From positions 8,407,501 through 8,471,500 of the forward strand of contig NC_132977.1 of NCBI RefSeq assembly GCF_047496725.1: a stretch of 64,000 nt of DNA. The letters run 5' to 3'. Made by a program: the position numbers and the translations under genes. The DNA is from Anoplolepis gracilipes (lineage: Eukaryota; Arthropoda; Insecta; Hymenoptera; Formicidae). How positions within the stretch are numbered: the stretch's first letter is position 1; each line of letters starts with the position of its first letter. Of the stretch, positions 40,919 to 52,056 are shown piece by piece. Under the pieces are notes generated by a model. That model had not been told where the DNA came from. It ran no database searches and saw only the letters and a list, made by a program, of their open reading frames with translations.

Positions 40919-40934
40919 GTGTGTGTGTGTGTGT
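40919..40934. repeat. (GT)n microsatellite
   Basis: Short GT run. Confidence 0.9.
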
Positions 40935-41530
40935 TTGTATAATATTTTATAATTATATAAAGCATTCTATATGTATATAGTAGCTATATACATTGTATTC
41001 TTTCTCTAGAACAGAGAGCCTGTTCTAATTTCAATATGCAATCATAAAAACAATTACAATTTAATATCACAGGCATAGTCACACTTAATTGCAATTACTC
41101 TTTATCGTTATATACTTATTATAATATACAATTCTTCTCATCTGCATATTGACGAGTACAAGTAATCGATGAGCTCCGTGAATACCTAGCATCCAATGAG
41201 TGTTGCAATAAGTCACCCGCATCGTTAAATCCGGACAGGATATGCGGTCATCATGGGAGATTGAAATTTATGTACGTACACAATCGAATCTCGTATACGT
41301 GCGCGGGACAAGCTATAGAGATGAACTATAATTAATATATGCTGAATACTATTTGTCGAAGCAACCGAGCAAATGATTATGCTCTTGCTGTGGTATGTTC
41401 AGTATCTAAATAGACTAATCTAATCATTTACTTCCGGACATTTCTGTACCGTTTCTCAGTAATTGTAATTTTACGATAACATTAAATTAACATAATATAT
41501 TGTAAGATAAGTATATAGCCGGGTATTTAC

Positions 41531-41670
41531 TTCCTGGAAAAATATCCAGGAAACTCTCATTGTCAGTAAAACTAACTCGGAATAATCAGGAATTTTTTTT
41601 TGTGTCTGGAAAAATCAGAGAAATTTCATGGAATTTGATTGACATTCAAAGAATTTTTTCAAAAATTTCC
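41531..41670. repeat. CTGGAAAA/CAGGAATTTT-type dispersed repeat
   Basis: Contains a small palindrome (ttcctgga-aaaata-tccaggaa, 41531-41552), then caggaattttttttt, ctggaaaaatcagagaaatt and tcaaagaattttttc. A shorter related stretch is at about 3917-3995. Degenerate insect-type interspersed repeat. Confidence 0.4.
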
Positions 41671-43398
41671 TTTTTTTGATAATTTTGCTCTCATATGTTT
41701 AAATAGTCAACGGTGTGTGTAAAGCTTCTTACTTTGTGGAAACTTATTAATTATTGAGATGATTTTATTTTTTAATACTTAGTTCTAAAATTCTTGATAA
41801 ATTACTACAGATGGTTTTGGATATTAAACAAAAACTGGTTCGAGACAAATTAAAATGCCAAGTTTGCTGCATCTTACTTTGTCCGCTGATGATTTTTTGA
41901 GCATTTTTTATTAAGATTTTAAGCGCTTGACAATTCTACAATATTTCTACAAAAAGTTCTATACGTAAAAATTAAAGTAAGACGCTGATCGTACTTCGAT
42001 ATATAGTTCTATCGGTTTTAAATGAGATTTCGTGTTATACGACACCTCGATTTAATTTGTTTAATAAATTTTCTAATAATTTTTGCACATTATTTATTTA
42101 ATGGAATATATTATTACCTTAATTCTATCTTTACATTCGTCAAAAAATATACGATGATCGCGTTTATCAACTATATTTCCAATCCGGTTTCTCGATCCTA
42201 TATCTATATCATTTAGGCGTAGAATTGATAAAAAAATGATCGACGTCGTTCGTCGACGTTTCGCCATTTCCACGAAGAATCAGATAGAGGACCTTCGAGA
42301 GTTCCAGGCATCCTATAGAAAATGCGAAAGGCTCGAACGACACGTCCTCAGAACGAAAGAATATTTCGAAATGCACGTCTTGAGAATTCTTCTCATAGTT
42401 TTCTTTGCCTTCACGAAGAGAATTGAAAGCCGTTGCTATGAAAGTAATTCTTTACGCGCGCGTTTGAAAGTTGTATGATTTAGGCGTCGCGTGACAGAGA
42501 ATATTCGTCAAATATATATGGCACTTGTGTGCCGCTCTCCACACTCGAAAAATGTAAAAAGTTTTAACGTGAATTTGTGACACGAGGTAGCGATAAGAGG
42601 AAAGACGTGTGCCATATAGAATCGTAATATGTTGTCAAAATATAAATCGATTTGAAACAGAACACATTCGGTTAACACACTATTGTAATGACATAGTGCG
42701 TAACGATTAAAATTTCCATCCGCAGGCGGTAGATCACCGACTGATTTCCATATCATACGATCGTGTCTTTTACAAACGCGTCGAGTGTCGATTGGGTCAC
42801 AAATCACACATCGAGTACATTACGCATTAATCATCGATTACGCAAAGTGCGTTTTATCTTGTCTCTCACGTGTTGCGCAATAAACATTTGTTATACAAAT
42901 CATTTATTTACAAACTACATCTGCGATATAATATAATCAATAATAAAAAAATGGGAGATATATCCCTGAATATACTTTTTTGCCATATGATTATTTACTG
43001 ATATCGTTCTATCTATAAAAAAAAAAGTTTCACCGAGAGCATTTTATACGTGCATATAAATGTATTCAAGTTTAATTGCATTTTTTGTGTATATTCTGTA
43101 TCTGCAAGTACACGAAATGAAAAAAATCTTTATATCTGACAAAAGATTTTAATCAGCAAATCTCGTTGATCTCAATGGTATAGTAGAGTATAGATAATCG
43201 GCGTTCGTTTGTAGAATAGCTTGTCGTTTGTCCATAGCATCGCTTTTCAAATATTATCGCGGCGTACTTGATCGTATTGTTAGTGTAAAAGAATTGAAAA
43301 AAAGAGAACCGATTACGTCATGGTCTGCCAGAAGATTACGGGCCAGTGTGTTAGCAAGCGACAAAAACACCCCAAAGCAGATTACAACCCCGCCTTCT

Positions 43399-43416
43399 CC
43401 CCCCCTTCCCCCCCCC
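43399..43416 (-). repeat. C-rich tract (G-rich on minus strand)
   Basis: C7-TT-C9 followed by acag. Also looks like a very strong 3' splice site (pyrimidine tract then AG), but no exon could be recognised after it. Confidence 0.5.
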
Positions 43417-43986
43417 ACAGTAACGTTGATGGTAACATATTGCATTTATGCCTGCGTTACGAAAAGCATCATATGTGTACGTTTACGTTTGTGAAATGTA
43501 TGAGATGGCTGTTATTTGCAGGTGGGATTATAATCGTGTGAACGTGTGTATATGTACGTATGTATGTTCAATATGTGCTCCAATATCTGTATGTATACCG
43601 AAGTGTCGCGCCATGTCATGATCGTTTAGAAACGTACATGTGTATTATAGAAGTTGTACGTGTATATGAGTATCGAACGAGCAAGATGGACATTCGTCTC
43701 TTTGTGTGCATATGTACGTATAGACCTCGAATCTTTGTATTCGGTCATTGTATGTGCATATGTGGGGCCATGAGAAGCGAGTAAAGTGGACGTTGGATCA
43801 TAGGCGTACGTGAGTGGAAAATCTGATGGGTCGAAGCGTAAATGTAATCGTCCTGGAATTAAGCAGCCCGTAAGGGATTAAAGCGCATATATAGTCTAAC
43901 AGTTTTGTAGAGTGCTTGCGCGCTTCTAGTGCACCGCTCCTCGACTGTTAGGCTATGCTGTACGATGGTGCATTCGGTGAGATGAG

Positions 43987-44005
43987 AAAAAAAAAAAAAA
44001 AAAAA
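43987..44005 (+). repeat. Poly-A tract (19 nt)
   Basis: Uninterrupted A run about 90 bp before the inverted-repeat element at 44096. Confidence 0.9.
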
Positions 44006-44095
44006 GGAGAGAGTCATTCGATTGTAATTTCGTCGAAATTTTTTTATAAAATTCTTTTATTTCATATTCTGCAGCTGATGGTTTAAAATATATTT

Positions 44096-44682
44096 ATTTA
44101 ATATAAAATCAAAATTAACACTCTTAAAATCTACAGTTAAATTAGGTGTATGACATTCTAATTCGTAATTAAAAATGCGAACGTTTCGGCCAATTTCTGG
44201 CCCTCTTCAACGTAAACATAAATAAAATGATACATTACTAATACCATAGAAAGTTCATGGTTTGTGTTAACATGGAATAACTATGGTACTGTGTTTTTAA
44301 AAGTAGACATTACTTGTTCAAAGGATCAAACGTATTAAGCACTCTTCTCCCTCGTTGGTAGGCCAAGGGGTGTGATTTATTGTCTGCTATCTATTATGAA
44401 ATAGTAGTAAACATAACTGAATATATATGTTAAATATAAATCAATTTAAAACAATTCTGTTATAAAAAGTACTTCAATACTTTCGATCGATTTCTTCACA
44501 TTCTCACAAAATTCACAATGGTTTAAAACTTATGATGTTTCTGCTAAGGCAGTCCGTTAGAGACTGACAATTAACATTCAAGACTAATGTCAAAATATAT
44601 TTTAAAAGTCAAATTTTTTTTAAGGTCATGTATCTAATTTAACTGTAGATTTTAAGAGTTTAATTTTGATTTTATATTAAAT
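44096..44682. mobile_element. Inverted-repeat element of about 590 bp with 58-59-bp arms
   Basis: The left arm (44096-44154) and right arm (44625-44682) are near-perfect reverse complements (one 1-nt indel and three substitutions seen by eye), about 470 bp apart. There is no transposase ORF inside. On the minus strand just inside the left arm is a motif resembling those of Penelope-like retroelement ends. Non-autonomous transposon or retroelement-derived repeat. Confidence 0.6.
44183..44210 (-). ncRNA. Hammerhead/Penelope-like ribozyme core (degenerate)
   Basis: Reading the minus strand: TTGAAGAG, a perfect 5-bp stem GGCCA/TGGCC around a 5-nt loop, then GAAAC. The hammerhead core is CUGAUGAG - stem II - CGAAAC. 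Here C3 is U and U7 is A, so self-cleavage is doubtful. The similar layout is established for Penelope-like elements. Helices I and III were not worked out. Confidence 0.3.
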
Positions 44683-44821
44683 GATTATATGCTCACTAAT
44701 TACAGAGCTTGGTTCCTATTTACCTATTATCCATTAGCTTATTATTCTCACACAGCCTCTCACATTAGTTTTGTAAAATATATTTTATGATGTACATATC
44801 ATTACACATATATATTATTAC

Positions 44822-44823
<2 letters not shown>

Positions 44824-44866
<43 letters not shown>
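44824..44866. repeat. (AT)n microsatellite
   Basis: Pure AT run just past the inverted-repeat element. Confidence 0.95.
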
Positions 44867-44868
<2 letters not shown>

Positions 44869-46630
44869 CAGACGTTCGATATATGTGTAATATATAAAAG
44901 GTTTTATTCGGTTTTTTAGTTATTGCACGATTAGCGAGAATGTATAAATTTTTACAGAAATCGATGAACGCGCGATAAATGCATAACGATAAGTTATAAA
45001 GGGTGTGTAATAAAAGATGATCTAAACAAACAATATATAAAAGGGGAACAACAGTTCGATGCAAGCGAAAGACAGCCGAAGACAATTTTTCACGTGGATA
45101 GCTCGGTATTTGGAGAGCTTTGTGTCAATCCCTGGAATAAAAGAGTTCGCGGGAATGGACGTAGGATTTTCGAATTGTTGGAGCGGGTGGCTATAGATAC
45201 AGCATCATTTACTTCACCTGTAACTGAAGCCACACGGTATACATATACCAACCGCATCCACCGCTCTTCAATAAAATACTCTTTAGCGTGTGCGACTGAA
45301 AAGTTAAAAAGTTTAGGGTCGCTTTTAAAACACAGAGAGAAGAACAGTGCGAAAGCAGCATTAGGAAAATTCTCTGAAAATTTCTGTTTGGTATGTAGGA
45401 TACGTGGATGCATTTAAATTCCAATTTTTTGTAAATAGTCGCAAATAATCAAGCTCTTATACACTATGAAAAAACCAAGTTGGAATGTAAATATATACGA
45501 TAATGGGTATATAAATTAATAGAGCCTTTTCATTAAGACGTATTAAATGCGCAAAAAAAGAAACGGCAGTGAAAAAGTTTTCTTTATTCTCGGGAACAAT
45601 AGAAATCTCGTTGTTTCGCGACTGCTTTAGTGAAGGGAAATAATTGAATCCTGTTTTTCTCGTGTTGCGGGGACCGTTTTGTCGTCTTTTATCGCCCATT
45701 TTTTATTGTATTGTGTCCCCTTCTTTATGCGATAGTACTTAGTCTTATACTTTCGTCGGAGATAACGTCTCGTCGCCGGAAGGTAATTTTCAAGATAAGA
45801 TTCTCGAACACTGTTTAATGTTTCGCGTACAAACGGCACTTTATCGCAACAGCGAGGAACACTCGAAACGCTGCATTTAATGTCTATTGCATTATGCACT
45901 AAGATGCGCTTATGATTACAACTTATTTTTTGTCATTATGGTTGTCTTTTAACGCCTAGCTGAAATGAAACGTCCTGCAATGAATACACAATGAAAAAGC
46001 GATTAAGACACTTTTTCATTTATTTGAATGTAGAACTTAGTGTAGACGTTAGTCAGCCATTATTCTTTATTATCAAGCTGTACGTGTATACTTGATTAAA
46101 CACGTAGTTACCATGTGAAGGATTATCCTCCGCCGGGAGATTTAAACGAGCGCGTCTTATATTCCCACGTGGCGAGTAACAAGACGGATTGATAACCAGC
46201 GATATTGCATCGTAATGCGCCATGGGCATTATATTCAAGTGGAACACGTGCATATATTTCGAACTTGTAAAGTAGAACAAGATTCGTTAAACAAATAAGA
46301 TGTATTAATTTGAAGTAATCGAATCGTTATATTTTTTTTGTAAACTGTTTTTCGATATCTAAGTTATTTAAATAATATAATTAAATAATACTATGATTAA
46401 TAAATATAAAATGTACGATGATATAAAACGAAATAGATATGCAATATAATATTGATAATTATTATATTTAATATAATTATTGATAATTATATTATCACCA
46501 TTTTATCATAGATTCAGTCTTTCTTTCCTTCTTTCTTCTTTTTAATTTTTTTTTTTTTTAACTTTCATTTAATAAATATATTCGTTGATTCCGTTGACAT
46601 AGAATATTTAATCAATAGTTCACTGATAAT

Positions 46631-46667
46631 GTTTCGGCATTTTGTCTAACGAAAGTCTACTCATCAG
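46631..46667 (-). other. Hammerhead-like core words without a clear stem II
   Basis: The minus strand reads CTGATGA, 25 nt, then GAAAC. Both words are the exact hammerhead core sequences, but the 25 nt between them do not form a good helix by eye. May be a decayed retroelement end. Confidence 0.15.
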
Positions 46668-48760
46668 GATTTCATTGTTCAGTCAGAATTGTCAAATCAG
46701 ATTTGACATGTATGATTTGACATAGACGTATCGGTTTTCCCAATCTCTCATAATTGGAAAGAGTACCTCAGCCAATATAAACGGGCTTTATCGACTGTCG
46801 CAAATCATGCGCGACGAACTTCGCGAGTCCGCACATGGTGGTTATTGACTTGGACAAACCCTTTCTACACGTGCGCTTCCCACGCATGTTAACGTGTCAC
46901 GAGAGCACTTACGCGTAACGTGACGCGACGCGCACAAAAGAGACGTCGCACGTCACCGCTGCAAACATTACGCTTTTGAATAGAGATTTCGTTCGTGCGT
47001 CCCGATATTAAAATAAACCACGTCAGGAAAATATCTGGCGCGTAATAAGCGTGCACCCCAAAGGAAAAATAATTCAGCATGATAAAAGAATTTTTTTACA
47101 TTTTTGCCAAACTTCGGAAAATACTAGTTCTTTGACGTATATGGAGGAAATAAGAATTATGATGTTGGAGTTCGTGAAACTCGTGGCACTCGGAATGGTT
47201 CCCCATTCCAGTGCGAAAAGTCACGTTCGATCGATAGTTATAACAGCAATTTCGACAAAAAAGAAAAAAAGAAAAAAGAATTAACACGCTCTTGTATATC
47301 AAACTCCAAATATATTTCCAACGAAATATGAATATTGATTTCTGAAGTATCGTTCAACTTTTTAAATATTTTATTTATTGCATTCTGTGCATTTAGTATT
47401 GTACTTGAAACAAATTTTAGATGCTACTATGAGATGCGGAAGAAATGGGAATGGCATTTATATAAATTGTTAAAAAAAAATCATCTTTTTATGTCAATTG
47501 TACAATTTTATTTCGTGGAAAATTAAGCGAACACGGCGCCTCGTCGGGGAAGAATTCGAAATGAGTTTCCTGAATTAACATGGAAAATACACATTCTGTA
47601 TAGTCTATAATGCCAGAAAAAATCAACGAATATCGTTTATGTGCAATCAGAAGCGCTTATGTCTGTCATAAAAATACGGCCAACGCGTGCGGTGATCTGA
47701 ATTTTATGTCCAGTTACTTTTGCCCCTCGTTTTGTGATTCGACTTGCAATTTCCGTCTTGATATTCCCAACGAATTGGTGTTTAAAACCGGTGTAAAAAG
47801 AAGAATATAAAAAGATTTTACAGTCTATTCATTTCAGTATTCATCGAATCTCATAATTCAGCGTGTTAGTTATTATATTTGTTAAAAATTATGCGAAATC
47901 GAGTATCCAAGAGTGTAAAAGATCGATATACCGTTATCGCACGTGTGTTATCGACGCCTTGTCACTGGCAGATGAAGCTTAGAGGACAACGTCGCGCTAG
48001 CCTGGCGGAAGGGATATAGCGAAGTTTCCACCTCTAAACCAGGTAGAGCCGTCAGTCCGCGAGGTGTTTCTGGACTGCGGGATATTGGATTGTCCTGTAA
48101 CATACCGGGGTCTCCCATCCGCCTTTCCTCGAGCTTGACGTCGAGATTCCGAGCTTTACCTACCCTATACCTACCTACAACGTGGCCGCGATGAGACGTG
48201 ACGCGGCGCGACGTGCGCCCGCGCCCCGTGTCTCCCGTCGATCGGCAAAACGATAGTCGGCACACTGTCAGATCCGGAATTGCTTTGGGGATCGCGTTCG
48301 AGGTGTCGACGTCCATCTCTCGCGCTTTCGCTTCTCTCTTCCTCGCGAACTTCCCAAATGTTCCGTCCACATGAAAAATTGATTCGCGCGAGAGAAATCT
48401 ACATGATATCGCGCTCGTCCTTTGTGAGGACAGATCTTTCTCCGTATGATATATGAGCTATGCGAAAATTATACGATTATATTTACAATTAATTAATTGT
48501 ACGAATAATGCATTAAACATTTGCAAATTTTTCGCAAACTCTGGAAACTTGAGATATCGAGAAAGAAAATTTTTATAACTGCATGTTTTATTTCAGTGTT
48601 ATCAAATACTTCAGTGTTTGATGACATACGATATATTTTTTACAACAGTTCTAAATTACATTGGACGCTTGCAAATTAATATCCCGTTTTGCACTTCGAG
48701 TCAACGAGTGAGGATAGCAACGATAACTTCGAACTTTAAATTCAAAATTAAAGTTGTTTT

Positions 48761-48830
48761 GACTTTCGGCAACTTTGAAGATTCAAAGTTTCTCCAAAGA
48801 AACTTTGAATCTTTAAAGTTATCAAAAGTA
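48761..48830. repeat. Near-perfect hairpin, 32-nt arms, 6-nt loop
   Basis: Arms 48761-48792 and 48799-48830 pair; the inner 22 bp carry one mismatch. The core word is AACTTTGAA(G)ATTCAAAGTTTC. Upstream (48725-48757) are further copies of the AACTTTAAATTCAAA type word, so the hairpin may be part of a local expansion. Confidence 0.75.
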
Positions 48831-49195
48831 AGAGCGCTACTCTCAAATGAAAGATGGAATCGATTAATAGAATCGACCCAAATAAGATCCATCAAATTTT
48901 GTATCAAACTTGGGCCTAAAGTACAAAAAGTTATCGTTAAAAGAGAAAAATAAGATTTATAACGTTTACATTTATATTTATGTTTACAGTATAACGTTTA
49001 TTTTTACGTTAAGCTTGGCGGTTGACAGTAATCTTGATCGCCGACAAAAAATGCGTCGGTAACTCACTCGATGCAACGAATTAAATGGCAGTCCGAGTGT
49101 GCCTGTGCAGATTGGAAAATTCGAAACGCTCACCGCACGGTGTGCACATTTTTCAAACAATGTGAAATACCATCAGCATACACGGTGCGCGCACA

Positions 49196-49204
<9 letters not shown>

Positions 49205-49229
<25 letters not shown>
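49205..49229. repeat. (GA)n microsatellite
   Basis: GA run of 25 nt. Confidence 0.95.
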
Positions 49230-52034
49230 CCGATAAAAAAAACACTGGCTAAATCGAATATCCGGTCTACCGAAAATGATTCGCGAGCACAATGTAGCTT
49301 TCACGTACAATAACCGCGCATACTTTGATCGCATGCTTCCATCCAAGAACTTCTTTTTTATTCTAGAGATTTTACCCTTATAATAGAGTATATATAAATA
49401 ATGTATAAAACTTTTACAGCAATCGGACATTTCATGAATTGTATGCGAGAAATGTACGAAAGTATAATGCATAAAAATGCGTATCAAGTTGTAATAATAT
49501 GCGTATCTTATTCGACGTTCAGAAAATTCATTCAGTCAAAATCCAGTTTTATAATCACCGCAGTTGAAAATTATTTGGTTTTATCGAAATATAAATTATG
49601 CAATAATTACTACAAATAATATCTTTCTCTCAATTATCGGATAATGTGCGAATAATTTGGTTGCAGCATTTACCTGATAATTTGCAGATGAGAGTAATTA
49701 GATAGGCACAATTCGTTTGTCTTTCTCATCAACTGTTTTCAGCGTGTGTGGAGAATTCATATATATATTAATATCATTTGCCAATTGCATGGCTTGCATC
49801 ACAAATTGGATGGCATCCTTAATTAAATTCCGCTCATTTATCGAAAGCGCCGCGCATCATTTGTATTCGTCTGACGATCTCGCATAATAGTACGAAATGT
49901 TCGTGAAAATTTATAAGAATGAGAACACTCAAAAGCAGTCAAATATTGATCGATCTTCACATTCGTGCATAGTTCCTTAAATGAAATTCTATCGTGGTAA
50001 ATCAGAATACGTAATTTGATCTACGCGGAAGTCAAAAGAAGAAAGAATTTCAGACGCATTAGTTCTTCTGAGTTTTGGCGAGCTTACAAAAAATGAATAT
50101 ACATGAGTACAAAGAGCTCTTTTAATATTTCGCCGCAGTAATTTTTTCCACTAGAGAAACTCGTAATGGGTAATATTTTTATAGCAGCGGTTTCGTATGG
50201 TACGACGTACCGTATAATTTTCCGCAAAGAGCTTCTTCCGCAAAAAAAGCTGCCGCTTGTCTCGCATTTGTGAGCAAAGCGTCAAGGTCGAAAACTCATT
50301 TTTCGTACAGAGATAAAACGAAAAGTATTAATAGTTTCTAATCTACATAATTGAATTTCTCTATGAATAATAAAGGAGTTGTATTTTGAAAATCAGAAAG
50401 CTGACCATGAATATCATCTGATAATAATAATATTTAAATGAGAGAGCTTTGTTCAGTTATAATCTGTAGACTACGTATTAATTAAAAAAAAGTAAGGAAA
50501 ATACATTATGTAACAACAAATAAAAAATAGTTGCATCGCGTTTTATAATTAACTATAACTTATAATGTTAAATTTTAATTTGTTATATAGTGAGGTCTGC
50601 ATTGTTTTACTGAAATGAAATTTTTTTCATAAAAATCATAAAGTTTTCAAAACAACTCTTTCTGTCTCTGTCTCTCTCTCATATATATATAGTCTAGTTT
50701 GCAACATACAGTGTAATATTATTGACAAAATAATCTGCTCTAGGGGATTATATATTATTCTAATACAATGAAATACATATAATAATCTATTATATCTATA
50801 ATATAATAATATCGTCTAAACATATTATGTAGTTCAATAATTAATTAATTACCATTTATATTCAGTCGAATAAGTATCCCATAAGACTGCGAGACTGTAA
50901 ATTTTATGCTGAGAATCATATAGAGACCTTGATTTGTCGCCAGTGAGAATTTAAATCCCTCAAATCCAAACTTGTTCTACCAGCAGCTCAATACTTTCCT
51001 CTTGGAACACGTTTCGATTTATCCCAGGAGAGTGGAAAGCCAGCAAACTTTGAGAGAAGAAGAAAGGTGGCTGCCGCCACGTGATTCGACAAGGGGTTGA
51101 ATAAAGGCGAGTTAGTTCCAGGAAAGCCGAAGGAGAATCTATCCATGTATCCGTATTATCCCTTAGCTGCCGACACTTCGACCAACTTTCAAGTATCGAT
51201 CTCCGCGCCACATAGTTTACCTAAGGAGAGGAGAGGTGTCGGTGTCGCGTACTCTCTTCCAAACTTTAAGAATCTCTTTTGGAACTAATTTAATTTCCAC
51301 GCTATGCAGCGATTGTCGGAGTTAATAATGCATCCGTCTTAAGCAGTTATTTATCAGCAACAAAAATTCATACGAACAGCGCTGTCAAGATGCAAGAGAA
51401 TTTAATATTTTTTTTTTTTTTAGAAACATACTTTCGTACATTCGATTAGAAAGCAAATCCTAAGAAACATGAGCGTTTAAATTGAAACAAAATTAATCGC
51501 AAAGTAATTAACCGGCGAACTAAACGCAATGCACGTGCAATTGATGTAACATTGATAACACTGTACATCATGCTCCCATCGCTTAATCTACGGTGGTACT
51601 TCATTCCCGGGCGAAAACGTCCAGAAATAAAATCCAGAGGATCATTCTAGCACGAGCGTCGTGCGTGAGCAGGCAGAACGGTCGCGCCAGTGTCGGGCTT
51701 TCCTGGATTTACGACTGGATATTATGCAGATGGTACATGCATTAAATGCACAGACAGAGCAGTACGTCACGGACGTGAAGAAAAAGATGCTGAAAGCGCG
51801 CGGAGAGCGAGAACTAATTGGTGGATGGTTCACCATGCGTCGACCGACAGGCAAATTGTTTTCGTGTACCTGGTCTTTCGTGCGAAACGCTCGACGAGGA
51901 GATACACGTATAGAGTCGAGCGTACAATATCGAATACTTGGAAATCTATGCAAAAGCGACAAAGCATGCAAATTTGTAAATATGGAGATTTCGAAGCGAT
52001 CCGTGATGCAAATTTCCGGAACGTCGAATTATAC

Positions 52035-52056
52035 GAGAGAGAGAGAGAGAGAGAGA
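52035..52056. repeat. (GA)n microsatellite
   Basis: GA run lying inside the unassigned open frame 51631-52146. Confidence 0.95.

Larger units (their letters stand above)
36721..44095. other. AT-rich repeat-bearing stretch, no gene seen
   Basis: 37000-39800 is very AT-rich and carries the 51-bp direct repeats plus a partial stretch ending caccctgtat near 38280, typical of old insect transposon ends. 39840-40500 and 42200-43800 are slightly GC-richer without a recognisable exon. Confidence 0.55.

Noticed and set aside
45090..45417. 107-codon frames on both strands
   Set aside because: Mutually antisense open frames with no family match; at most a decayed repeat.
47948..48370. 140-codon minus-strand frame in a GC-rich patch
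   Set aside because: Low stop density from composition; no recognisable motif.
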